Assembly: GCF_963576675.1 (NCBI RefSeq)
Contig: NC_088918.1
Location: 58,423,501 to 58,487,500, forward strand
Origin: Euphorbia lathyris
Taxonomy: Eukaryota; Streptophyta; Magnoliopsida; Malpighiales; Euphorbiaceae
Reading direction: 5' to 3'
Length of the DNA: 64,000 bases
The position numbers and the translations under genes were made by a program. Shown here piece after piece: positions 11,901 to 22,683 of this stretch (positions are counted from its first letter, which is position 1; each line of letters starts with the position of its first letter). The notes beneath the pieces are model-generated. The model ran no database searches, was not told the origin of the DNA, and saw only the letters and a list, made by a program, of their open reading frames with translations.

Positions 11901-11904
<4 letters not shown>

Positions 11905-11938
<34 letters not shown>
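11905..11938. repeat. (AT)n microsatellite
   Basis: Short TA run between the foldback element and a LINE scrap. Confidence 0.9.
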
Positions 11939-11940
<2 letters not shown>

Positions 11941-11941
<1 letters not shown>

Positions 11942-12115
11942 AGATTTAGATTTTATAGCGATTTCTTTTGTTAAACGTTCAGCGAATCAGGCAACTCATA
12001 CTCTAGCTAGGGCGGTCAGGTCTAAGTCTGTACGTAGTGAGTGGGACAGTCCTCCTACTTTTTTGTTTGATGTTCTTCGTTCAGATTTAAATTAATATAA
12101 AGTTCTTTGTTTCAA
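11941..12115 (+). pseudogene. 5'-truncated LINE fragment (end of RNase H domain)
   Basis: Frame reading gives the typical carboxy end of plant L1 ORF2 RNase H, with AISFVKRSANQATHTLARA followed by a TFLFDVLRSDLN-type ending and TAA (12093-12095). Only the last 50 or so codons remain, which is usual for aborted reverse transcription. It sits in an AT tract, so a target duplication is hard to define. Confidence 0.8.
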
Positions 12116-12129
12116 AATATATATATATT

Positions 12130-13078
12130 CTAATAGGCTTTAGTTATATATAGAGACTTCTTTGCAAACCGAAATTGTAGATTAAGTGATATACAATATT
12201 TATGGGCACTCTACTCATTAGAATATATAATTTTAGAAAGTCCAAAATTCTATTAAATTGACACTTAAGCATCTTATTTTCTTAGTATGCCATATCAAAG
12301 TAGAAGCTTTAATATTGTGTCAGGTGTGCGTTTTGTTTCCACGTTTTATATATATAATAGATAATTTTAGAAAATCCAAAATTCTATTAAATTGACACAT
12401 AAGCATCCTATTTTCTTAGTGTGTCATGTCAAATTAGAAGCTTTAATATTGTACCAAGTGTGCTTTTTGTTTCCACGTTTTATATATATAATAGATAATT
12501 TTAAAAAATCGAAAATTCTATAAAATTGCCACATAAGCATTCTATTTTCTTAGGTGCTGTTTGATAAAACTGAAAATTAAGTACTGAAAAAATAAGTACT
12601 GAATTTTAAGTGCTGAATATTATAAGTGTTGAAAATATTGAATGGTTTAATTTATATAAAAATATTAGTTGATAATGTTTAACTTAAAATGTTAAGTTAA
12701 ATATTTTGACTTGTCAAAATAAGTGATTTTTAACTTAATTAACTAATTTAAGTGGTGGAGAAACAACCGTTATCAAACAAACTTAAATTAAATAAGTGCT
12801 TAACATTTTAATTTAAGCAATTAAGTGGTTTATCAAACAAGACCTTAGTGTGTCACGTCAAATTAGAAGCTTTAATATTATATCAAGTGTGTTTTTTGTT
12901 TTCATTTTTATATATATATATAATAGATTCTATATTTCTTTTGTCATTATTTTCAATATTTGTCTACATTCTGTTTATTTTACATATTATTTATATATTT
13001 TTCTAAAACACTCTACATTCTGTCTCCCAAATTTTTGTGAGAAGATATGGAAACCATCTTCAAGAAAATGCATATCTA
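12130..13078. repeat. Composite Helitron/exon-2 unit 1
   Basis: The unit starts with the TAATAGGCTTTAG landmark. It continues through ~130-bp Helitron 5'-end subunits (TTTTAGAAAATCC-type starts at 12231, 12364 and 12499), then the end of B3 intron 1 and the first part of exon 2 (about 12925-13078). It stops at the shared junction GAAAATGCAT. The exon part is diverged (an ACTCTACATTC insertion near 13010), and a Tourist MITE lies in the third subunit. Confidence 0.75.
12553..12844. mobile_element. Tourist-like MITE (PIF/Harbinger), copy 1
   Basis: The 292-bp element has ends GGTGCTGTTTGATAAAAC and, inverted, GGTCTTGTTTGATAAACC. It is flanked by TTA on both sides (12550-12552 and 12845-12847). 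A second copy of identical length lies at 58647-58938. No coding. Confidence 0.92.
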
Positions 13079-13207
13079 TTTTAGAAAATCCAAAATTCTA
13101 TTAAATTGACACATAAGCATCCTATTTTCTTAGTGTGTCACGCCAAATTAGAAGCTTTAATATTGTGCCAAGTGTGCTTTTTGTTTCCACGTTTTATATA
13201 TATAATA

Positions 13208-13209
<2 letters not shown>

Positions 13210-13257
<48 letters not shown>
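13210..13257. repeat. (AT)n microsatellite
   Basis: TA run with one G interruption, at the same unit position as the other tracts. Confidence 0.9.
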
Positions 13258-14339
13258 CGTAATAGGCTTTAGTTATATATAGAGAGTTCTTTGCAAACCG
13301 TAATTGTAGATTAAATGATATACAATATTTATGAGCACTCTATTGATTAGAATATATAATTTTAGAAAATCCAAAATTCTATTAAATTGACATTTAAGCA
13401 TCCTATTTTCTTAGTATGCCATATCAAATTAGAAGCTTTAATATTGTGCCAGGTGTGCTTTTTTTTTTCCACGTTTTATATATATAATAGATTCTATCTT
13501 TCTTTTACCATTATTTTCAATATTTGCCTACATTATGTTTAGGCTTAAACCATACGCAACCCACTGAACTTGTCACTTTTAGTCATTTTGCCCCCTGAAC
13601 TTACGGCACTATACCATAAAACCCCTACTGCAACCAAGTGAAATTGTTGGCTTAGACCCCTTTTTGAGTTGCAGTAAACCAAAAATAGGCCTAACGCTAC
13701 AACAATCCAATTGTTGCGGACGCTCCTGTAGCATTATTTGCTAATCCAACAATTTATCAACAACAACAACAATTAACAATTTGTTGGATATTTTTTAATT
13801 TGTTGCAACAATTTTTTGAAAAAAGCAACAAATTTACAAAAAAATGCAACATGTTATTATTGTTGCGTTGGTTAAAATGCAACTAATTTATTTAATTTTT
13901 GCAACAATTTTAATGGAATCTGCAACATGAATGTTACTTCTAATGCAACATTTAAATTGTTATTTACAACAATTTTTATTGTTTAAAATTTGTAACAATT
14001 TTAACTGGCATTTGCAACATATTTATTAATTTTTGCAACAATTTTAACTGATTGTTGCAACATATTTTGTATCATTTTACAACATTTATAATGAATTTTG
14101 TAACTGTTGCAATCGGCATCCTTTTTGTTGCATTTCTCTTGAATAATTTAGACCTGTAATAAATGCAAATTTTGACTAATTTCGGAAGGTGTAATCTGAA
14201 ATATAATAAATATACTTCTAAACAATGATCCAAATCATACATACACAATCTCTTACAAAATAAGATAGAGTATCATAATATATGTCCAATACATAGTTTT
14301 CAAATTCTAAGAAACCACAATCTTTCATTGATATCCTTC

Positions 14340-14690
14340 GTTATCTTCCCCATCATCATCCTGTACAAGAATCGACATATAACTCATATCAATTACAAAT
14401 TCTCGTTATGAAATTATATTATAATAATGTACAAGTTATATAATATATTTACCTTAGTGCTTGGCTCATTCATTACGTTATTTGAAGGAGAGACAGAATC
14501 AGCTAACAAAGTTGTCATAGAGTCAACATCAATATTTAAGCCGGGGTTGTGTCATGCCAATTGTTTAATCATCAAAGCCATCTTTATGTCCAACTTTTTG
14601 TTCATTTCTCCCTCCATTTTTTTGTGCATTTCTGCCTCCATCTCATGCTCATACTCATGCATACGAGTCACAGAAGGGAACTACTATTTC
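14340..14690 (-). pseudogene. Possible En/Spm plant transposase C-terminal remnant
   Basis: The minus strand reads a charged Met/Glu/Lys-rich helix (HEYEHEMEAEMHKKMEGEM), then a stop, then PGLNIDVDSM and a Ser/Asn-rich tail ending near a donor-like GTAAAT site. Short coiled-coil plus a PG.DIDV-type motif resembles the carboxy end of Ptta/En/Spm plant transposases. The match is from memory of the family and is weak; it could be an unrelated captured exon. Confidence 0.35.
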
Positions 14691-15579
14691 TGACACAACT
14701 CTCATCAAAATTTTGATACATGAATGCAAGCATTCCTATTCCTCCACAACATCCAATATACGTTATTTGCCAATTTATCAACCTTTTCTGACATACAATT
14801 TATCATCAAATTGAAAGAACCGCAAAAGGCACAAAACCCATGTCAGTTGATCCCATGTATAAGCTCACAAGCGGAGTGAATCAAGCATTTTTTGTTCCAT
14901 ACAGCTTCTTAAGGTTAGAACCAGTAAGGATAAAACAGAAATATCAAAGAATAAACTAATCCTTATAGATCAAAATCATTCTTTTATATCATCAAGAACA
15001 GATAGGAGAGATAAAAAAGAAATTAAGGTTCACCAACTTGTGACTTTATGCATTATATAAACAGTGAAACCACCATAGAAATCAGAGAACCTCAAACATG
15101 ATGAAACATTTTCCACAAATCAGAACACGCAACCGGTTTATTAAACAAGACAAGAGAATTAGAAAAGAAAACAGAGAAAAATCAGACCAAGAGATTGAAA
15201 TTACCTAACGGACTTCTCCTCCATCCTTAATCTCTTTGAGTCCATCCAATGATTACATATAGTAGAATCTGTCAATTTTGAAACAAATATCAATCTTGGT
15301 GTCTACTCTATTCTATACTAAGAATTAGAAAACAGAGAAGGAAAATTGAAAATGTCACCAAGAAATCAGAAAGCAAATTAGGACTCATTGAGATCTAATT
15401 ACATAAAAGACCCAAACAAAGAAACACGACACAAATTGAACAAATGCTTTTTTTTTATTGCTCTGCGACAAGGTGTTGAATCAAGGCATCTCCATGCTTT
15501 GAGTTTCGATTAAATGAAATTTTTTCTTACTTGGTCCCTCTCAACTGGTTTCCCTGGTTCTCTTTTCCCTTTTCTTCAA

Positions 15580-15853
15580 TTAATCTAGGGGAATAAGAGC
15601 AAGAACTAAAATGAGAAGTGGAAATGGAAGAAAAATGTAAGAACCCAAACATGTAGGAATTATACCTCTAAGAACCACGATCGGTCGCATCAAGAACCTG
15701 TGCGTTCGGATCGTAAAGGTACCAAACATCGATTTAGAATGAGAGAGAATGCGAGAGGTAGATCCGCAATAACCAGGAAGGGAAGTCGTTGTTAGAATCG
15801 CCATCACAGAGGAAGTTAATCGAAGCCTTCGCAGTCCAAAGAGCGGACGCCAT
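15580..15853 (-). pseudogene. Exon-like fragment, perhaps captured 5' exon of a host gene
   Basis: On the minus strand, two ATGs in different frames (near 15853 and 15803) open a Ser/Thr/Arg-rich stretch of about 45-50 codons (starting MASALWTAKAS or MAILTTTSLPG). The stretch runs to a donor-like GGTATAAT near 15665. The composition resembles an organelle transit peptide, and base content is higher in G+C than the surroundings. I do not recognise the gene. It lies inside the CACTA element, which suggests transduplication. Confidence 0.35.
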
Positions 15854-16289
15854 GGGTAGGAGCTGTAGGTCTTCGAGTGGCTGGAAAATAAAAAGGAGAG
15901 TTAGGTTAAGACTAAGATGGAATTCTTATGAGAGAATCAGGGAAAAAACGTTATTTAAATGGGCTTGGGTTCAAATGAAAAGGAAGGGTATAAATTAGGC
16001 CCACTCATGTTTACAATAAATAAATACAAGTGTACACATTCTTATTATATCAAATTCCTTGATAATACCGTTTGGTTTGGAATTTTTGTCTTTTTTAATT
16101 TATAAATCATACTCTAAATTATTATTTTTTTTGTATATACTTTAAAAAATAATTTCTAAATGAAAAGGAAAACTGATAAATACTAGAGTAGAAAACGAAA
16201 TCCTTTAATATAGCTCAATTTAATGGTTAATAAATATTTTGAATTAATAGAAAAATATAAAATTAATATAAATTAATAAAAAATTAATG

Positions 16290-16570
16290 ACCTACTTTAT
16301 ACGTCTATGTTTTAGGAGTATAAGGATGACCAAAATAAATTAATTAATAAACGCATGAACGACTCAATTCTTACGTCTATGTAGGGGTAATGAATAGCGG
16401 TCAAAATAAAATCGAAATAAAACGACTCCAATTTATACGCATATGTTATAGGGGTATGAAAGTAGTCAAAATGTAACTATTTTAAATAAAGTGGTCCAAT
16501 TTATACGCCTATGTTATAGGGGTATCAAATCAATCAAATTAAATGGTCCAAAATTATACGTCTTTTATTA
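16290..16570. repeat. Local imperfect tandem repeat, ~60-75 bp units
   Basis: The motif TTATACGCATATGTTATAGG and variants recurs about five times (near 16296, 16370, 16432, 16500 and 16553), each followed by an AAAATAAA-type spacer. It lies inside the CACTA element; function unknown. Confidence 0.7.
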
Positions 16571-16704
16571 TAAAAAAATATAAAAAAGGAGATACATGAA
16601 TCAGATAAATCAAATAAGTTTAATACAAAAATCACATCTTTTAGTACCAATTTTGGACGGGATAGGGTGATTACTCAAGGTTTTCTTCCCTACACGTAAC
16701 TAGA

Positions 16705-16875
16705 CCTAGGCATGGGCCGGCGAGCCTGCCCGGCCCGCCCAGGCCTATTTAACCGGGCTTGGACACATGAAAATTCTTCGAGGCCCAGTCCGGCCCAAGC
16801 CCGTATAAGCCCGTCAAAAATTGGGTGGGCTTGGCCTTTACGAATTTTGCATCGGGCCGGCCTGGCAAAAATTTA
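16705..16875. repeat. GC-rich GGGCCGG/CCCGGCC patch
   Basis: This is a short G+C-rich island with repeated GGGCC, CCCGGCCC and GGGCTTGG words in AT-rich surroundings. It could be one end of another small transposon, but no partner arm was found. Confidence 0.4.
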
Positions 16876-17964
16876 ATATTGTATAATTGTTTTCAAAAAT
16901 TAATATTATATAATTGTTCTTAAAAATTAATATTTATATATATTAATAAAATAATAAATTATTTTAATTGCAACATTATATATTTGTTAGTTTTTCTTTA
17001 TTTTTGTTGCACTGGATCACTTAAATGGTAATGCAACAATTATAATTTTGTTGCTTTCTCGGTTTTACCTTATTTTTTATAACAATTTAAACAAATTGTT
17101 GGATTAACTTGCTTAAAAGCAACATGACAAGCAACAATTAATATTTTTGTTGCATAAATTTTTATAATATTGCTAATTTGAAGATTATTGCAACAAAAAT
17201 GCAACATTATTGAAATACAACAAAATAAACTCATTTAATGCATCAATTTTCAAGCAACAAATTTAAATTTGGTTGCATTAGGGGTTTTATGGTATAGTGC
17301 GGGACGACCCATTTGCCCCTTCAACTATTTAAAAGTGGTATTAACAACCCCCTGTTTTCATTATAACGGAAACAATTATGACATTTCTCATTGCAAACAC
17401 CAATGTCATAATAAAAAAGGTTATGCACTACTAAAACAAGCTGCAAATGAGGTTAGTATAAACAATACACAAGTTTTCTTGTAAAAATTGCATATATGAT
17501 TATGCACTACTAAAACAAGTTGTAAATGAGGTTACATATATGCAGACTGGTTCCAATACTTCCATGAACACTTGTCCTAATGTTGGAATTTCATTTTGTT
17601 TCCGTTATAATTAAAATAGGGGGTTGTTAATACCACTTTTAAATAGTTGAGGGGGCAAATAGGTCGTCCCGTAAGTTCAGGGGGCAAAATGATTAAAATG
17701 GACAAGTTCAGGGGGCTGCGTATGGTTTAGGCTTATGTTTATTTTACATATTATTTATATATTTTTCTAAAACAGCAACTCCCAAAAAAATTGTGAGAAG
17801 ATATGGAAACCATCTTCAAGAAAATGCATATCTATTTTAGAAAATCCAAAATTCTATTAAATTGACACATAAGCATCCTATTTTCTTAGTGTGTCACGCC
17901 AAATTAGAATCTTTAATATTGTGCCAAGTGTGTTTTTTGTTTCCACGTTTTACATATATAATAG

Positions 17965-17966
<2 letters not shown>

Positions 17967-18025
<59 letters not shown>
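17967..18025. repeat. (AT)n microsatellite
   Basis: Long TA run at the AT position of unit 3. Confidence 0.93.
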
Positions 18026-18027
<2 letters not shown>

Positions 18028-18904
18028 TAATAGGCTTTAGTTATATATAGAGAGTTCTTTGCAAACCGTAATTGTAGATTAAGTGATATACAATATTTAT
18101 GGGCACTCTACCAATTAGAATATATAATTTTAGAAAATCCAAAATTCTATTAAATTGACACTTAAGCATCATATTTTCTTAGTATGCCGTATCGAATTAG
18201 AAGTTTTAATATTGTGCCATATGTGTTTTTTGTTTCCACATTTTATATATATAGTATATAACTAGTTGTAGACCCATGCAATGCACGGACTTTATATATT
18301 AATTGCACTAGTTTTATATATTAGTTTGGAATAATAATAAAATACTATTTATAATCTATATTAAAATAATATAATATAATATAATAAATGATTTATTTCT
18401 TTCATTGTTTAATTTAATTTAATTTTAAACTACATTTTGAATATAAATACTTTTTTTATCTTAGGAAATAATAATAAAATTATATTTTATTTTCTACATC
18501 ACAAATAAGAAATATTTTTTCTCATAACTCTTAAAGGAATATCACACATTTTATCAAAGTTAGAAAACTGAGATGTTATTAGATAAAATAAATAAATGTC
18601 TATAACATAATCTGGAGTTTTAAGGTTATGCTTCCCCAAACTCAAAATAGAATGAGCTATAACTTTAAAAAAATCAAATTTAAGAACAATCAATCAACAT
18701 TATTAATGTTTACTTATAAATAATCTAATAACCTAAAATTTACAATACGTAGAGTTTGTTAATATAATTTGATTGGCACTGAAACTCTTTATGCCTAGAT
18801 ATGAATAATAATAAATATATTAAACATAAAAAAACTTCACAATAATAAAAAACTCTTTATATATTAAATAATAAATATAATAAATATAAGAGTATCCGAG
18901 CGTC

Positions 18905-19232
18905 CCATTAATTAAGAGTGTGCATCAGTTCAAAACCGAACCAAATACCAAAATTACCAAAATAATTAACACTGTCACCAAACCAAACAATATGTAAAAC
19001 CAAAATACAACCAAACCGAAATATTCTGTTTAGTTTTAAACCGAACTAATTAAATATGAGTAATTTGGTGCATTTCAGCTTATTTACATTCTTTTCCGAC
19101 AGAAAAGGATATCAAAATACACCTAAAACTATAAACCGATGCCGAACCAAAGTGTAAAAGAGACAAATCGAAAAACTAAATTGAATCAGTTTAGTTTGGT
19201 AATGCAGTTTTAACCGAATAATGCGCATCCTA
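18905..19232. mobile_element. Possible hAT-like MITE inside Helitron 2
   Basis: The left end GAGTGTGCATCAGTTCAAAA and the inverted right end AGGATGCGCATTATTCGGTT are partly matching. The interior is rich in AACCGAACC words. The flanking ATTAAT stretches are similar but do not give a clean 8-bp duplication. Confidence 0.4.
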
Positions 19233-21624
19233 TTAATAATGTCATTGTATTTCATTATCCTAGAGATCTGCTGAATTGCTACTGACATAGAAAATTATAA
19301 AATTGCAGCAACTTAACAACTCATTCATCATCATGATAAAAGCCAATCAACACAACAACTATAGTTTATGAGAATTCAAAATCTATTTATTTAATATATA
19401 TAAGCATAAGTTTAAAAGGCAAACATGTCAACTACACCAAAAGCATCAGTGATATACTACCTACCTACGTGTCACTCGATAGAACCTATTACAATTGCAA
19501 TAAACACTTCATGCACAATTCATTTCCAAACTCTAACCTGAATTGTTCCTCTCTACTCTCAAAATCTCAATTGCTAAACTCTGCATAATGCAAAAGGAAA
19601 ATGAAAAACAGTTTCATGAAGCCATTTAGGAGGCTACATGGAACAAACTATAATGAAAATATAACACCCAAAAGAATTGAAATGGAATTTTTTTAAATAA
19701 TTTAAAACAGAAAAATTGACAACTCTCATGACACAGTTGCTATTGATAAGAGTTGGAGTACTCACACTCTTTTGGTTGCAGAGATGGACCAACTAACAAT
19801 ATCATTGTAAATCCCAGTTCGGCAGAAAGTAGAAGAGACCAATGGCAAAATGAATCTTTTTTTTACTGCAAAAAGAAGAGAGTAGTGACGTCTACATCTA
19901 AGATCTTCAAAAATGGAATCATGACCTTAGGGATGTGGACGTCACTGATATCTTCCTAACTGGTCTTTAGCATATGGAAGATTGTTGTGCTCTTGTCCAA
20001 CCTGATATCAGAGAAAGCACTGAGAAGTAATAAGCAAAGAGAAACTCTTAATTACAACATATTTGATCCACAAATTTAAGTTGCTAAGTTCTATATAGGT
20101 AATTATCAAGTTTTATTCATTTAAGCCACTATTGATGAACGCAATCACACATTCATTCTAATGTTGATATCAATTATATAGAGAATTACCATTACTCATA
20201 ACTGAAAACTTGCAAACCTGAAGATAATATAAATCTCACAAACTTGATGCAACACCTGTAATGAGAAAAAAAAAACACAAATAACTCAAAAGCAAATGTG
20301 AAAGGAGGTAAAGATGTGAAAGGGGTAAAGATTCAGTGGATCAGGAAACGTGTATGCGATAACATAAATCAAGCAACTTGCGTTTTCTTTCTTTCATAAA
20401 ACGCTAAAAACAGTTAATTAAAAACTGAAACTTCGTTTCTTGTCAATTCAAACAGAAAACATGGAGTAAAAGTGAAACATGAACCTGGCTAACAGCAATC
20501 CTCAACATAGCCCTTCTAATCCTTGAATATGTCTGCTCTGATACTATCATTTGAACTCTAATCAACTCTCCAACCGACATAACAATGCACATAGAAAGAT
20601 GTTTTAATATAACAATTGCTTAGGAATCAGAAATTCCACCACTGTTCCAAAAAGAAATCTTAAAGTTATTTTGACTACATAATATATTGATTGTCAACAA
20701 TGATACCTGGCCAACTATATATTGCATCCAAACAACCTAAGACTTGTTATGAAAATAATGTATGGAAGAAGAAGAAAATGAGGAACAATATACAAAAAGT
20801 TCAATGCTGATTTTACTGCTCATGGAGTCATGTAAAAACACCTATGAGGGAGACTATATATATAAAAGAAAAAGTTCAGAGGCAAATTTAGAGCTCATCA
20901 TCATTTGCAATTTGGAATTAGAAAAAAAATTAGGGAAGCAAATGTTAAACAGGATAGAGGCTAGTTAAAAGGTGTGACCAACCTCGTACCAATTAATCTT
21001 GAGAACTGTTGTCTGTGTCAATTTCTCTGATTCTAGTTCAAAGAGATTTTAGCAATATAGCTTTCTTTCTACCCCTTTCACTTAGAAGAAAGTTTAAAAT
21101 CTAAGTTGTTGTAGTAGAACTCACCACCAAGGATCCTAATTTGATATCATCCATGGAAAAATGAAACATTAATAGCAAGTAAACTAACCACTTTGTCAAA
21201 TTACTGCAGGTAAAAGCTATTCAATTCAATTTACCCTATAACAGAGCCGAAGCTTAATAAAAACCTAAATCAAATGAAAAGGAAAAGGAATATTTTGGAC
21301 ATAGGAATTATATTGTTTACATTTCTCATTTCTTTTATTCCAAACTCATATTAATACCTCATTAATCATAATTTTCTAATTAAACACAGAGCAAGAACAA
21401 TTGAAAAGAAATTTTCATAGAACAGAAGAAATGAGAATTAAAATGAAGAAAATGACGTGAAAACTGAAGAAACTGAGAAGAGCAATTACCATAGAACAGA
21501 GGAAGTGAGAAATCCTTACATGTCGGGAAAACCAAAACAGAAGAAGTGAGAAAAGCCTACATTTGAAATTAGCAGAAATTTTTATCCAAAAAAACTAACG
21601 GGAAAAGATAGAGCAAAAAGAGGA

Positions 21625-22000
21625 ATGGAGAAGAAATTAGCAGAAATTTTTACCCAAATAAACTTTTGCAAATATCATCACATGCATTAATCGGCCAGCA
21701 GAGTAACCCCAGAGACAGATGAAGAATACAACAGAACCGATAGAGGCAGGCGACACCGATTGAGATGGAAGAAATGGGAAATTTTTACCCAAATAAATTT
21801 TTGCAAATATCGCAGGCGACACCGATTGAGTTGAAGAAATGGGAGGAAAGTATAAAACTGTCGAGGAGGGAACCGTGTTAAAATAACGTGAAATGAGAGA
21901 AGGCCGACACTAATTGAGATTGAAGAAATGGGAGGAAAGTATAAAACTGTCGAGGAGGGAACCGTGTTAAAATAACGTGAAATGAGAGAAGGCGATGCTT
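21625..22000. repeat. Short tandem repeats near the 5' end of Helitron 2
   Basis: A ~70-bp stretch (GGGAGGAAAGTATAAAACTG and following) is present at about 21838-21905 and again at about 21929-21995, a 90-bp period. A second motif, TTTTTACCCAAATAAA, recurs near 21649 and 21783. Confidence 0.8.
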
Positions 22001-22339
22001 TAGAAAAATGACACGTCAGTAAAGATAGTCTTAAAATACGACACATCAGCAATATTTTCTACAGATTTAGTATATATATATATAGATAGATTTTAGAAAA
22101 TCCAAAATTCTATTAAATTGACATATAAACATCATATTTTCAGAGTGTGCCATGTCAATTTAAAAGCTTTAATATTGTGTCAATTGTGCTTTTTGTTTCC
22201 ACGTTTTATATATATTTAATAGATAATTTTAGAAAATCCAAAATTCTATAAAATTGACACATAAGCATTCTATTTTCTTAGTGTGCCACGTCAAATTAGA
22301 AGCTTTAATATTATATCAAGTGTGTTTTTTGTTTCCACG

Positions 22340-22340
<1 letters not shown>

Positions 22341-22384
<44 letters not shown>
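22341..22384. repeat. (AT)n microsatellite
   Basis: TA run just inside the Helitron 5'-end motif of unit 3. Confidence 0.93.
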
Positions 22385-22387
<3 letters not shown>

Positions 22388-22683
22388 GATTCCATCTTTC
22401 TTTTGCCATTATTTTCAATATTTGCCTACATTCTGTTTCTTTTGCATATTATTTATATATTTTTCTAAAACAGCAACTCCCAAAAAAAAATTGAGAGAAA
22501 ATATGGAAACCATTTTCAAGAAAATGCATCTCTATTTTAGAAAATCTAAAATTTTATTAAATTGATACATAAGCATCCTATTTTCTTAGTGTGCCACGTC
22601 AAATTAGAAGCTTTAATATTGTGCCAAATGTGCTTTTTGTTTCCACGTTTTATATATAATATATATATCCTAATAGGCTTTAG

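Larger units (their letters stand above)
13607..17299. mobile_element. CACTA (En/Spm-like) element, non-autonomous, 3.7 kb
   Basis: The ends are CACTATACCATAAAACCCC and its inverted copy ending GGTATAGTG, with a 3-bp target duplication CGG (13604-13606 and 17300-17302). Dense subterminal motifs of the GCAACAATT/TTGTTGC type fill about 13680-14120 and 16975-17290, as expected for CACTA transposase-binding regions. No full transposase is seen. The interior holds a short transposase-like remnant, an exon-like fragment, a local tandem repeat and a GC-rich patch. Confidence 0.9.
13542..17732. mobile_element. MULE-type MITE interrupted by a CACTA element
   Basis: The arms are GGCTTAAACCATACGCAACC on the left and, inverted on the right, GCCTAAACCATACGCAGCC. 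They continue for more than 120 bp once the CACTA insert is removed. A perfect 9-bp target duplication TTATGTTTA flanks the element (13533-13541 and 17733-17741). The right arm lies at about 17560-17732, and the left arm is split between 13542-13606 and 17300 onward. Without the insert the MITE is about 0.5 kb. No coding of its own. Confidence 0.88.
13079..17834. repeat. Composite Helitron/exon-2 unit 2, split by nested elements
   Basis: Subunit starts are at 13079 and 13360, with an AT tract and the CGTAATAGGCTTTAG landmark near 13258. The intron end begins at about 13497 and is cut at 13541 by the MULE-type MITE. It resumes at 17733 and includes the acceptor CTAAAACAG and partial exon 2 to about 17834. 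Confidence 0.75.
18262..22090 (-). mobile_element. Helitron 2, non-autonomous, 3.8 kb
   Basis: The minus strand begins TCTATCTATATATATATATA (from 22090) and ends with the palindromic CCGTGCATTGCATGG region and CTAG (18262-18265). The flanks rejoin as ..TATATAA|TTTTAGAAAATCC, so insertion was between A and T. The interior includes scattered gene-like or MITE-like pieces but no Rep or helicase coding that I can recognise. Confidence 0.72.
17835..22534. repeat. Composite Helitron/exon-2 unit 3, split by Helitron 2
   Basis: Subunit starts are at 17835, 18128, 22091 and 22227, with long AT tracts and the CCTAATAGGCTTTAG landmark at about 18026. The intron end and partial exon 2 lie at about 22388-22534, ending at the same GAAAATGCATCTCT junction. 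The body is split by a second Helitron. Confidence 0.75.

Noticed and set aside
17300..17672. Separate small MITE with GGGACGACC ends in the right arm
   Set aside because: The sequence is the continuation of the MULE-type MITE after the CACTA insertion. The apparent ends arise from the insertion point.
13542..17732. Single 4.2-kb MULE
   Set aside because: The arms become symmetrical only after removing a CACTA element with its own CGG duplication, so there are two elements.
17862..22468. ORFs with Tyr-Ile repeats
   Set aside because: They are translations of the AT microsatellites.
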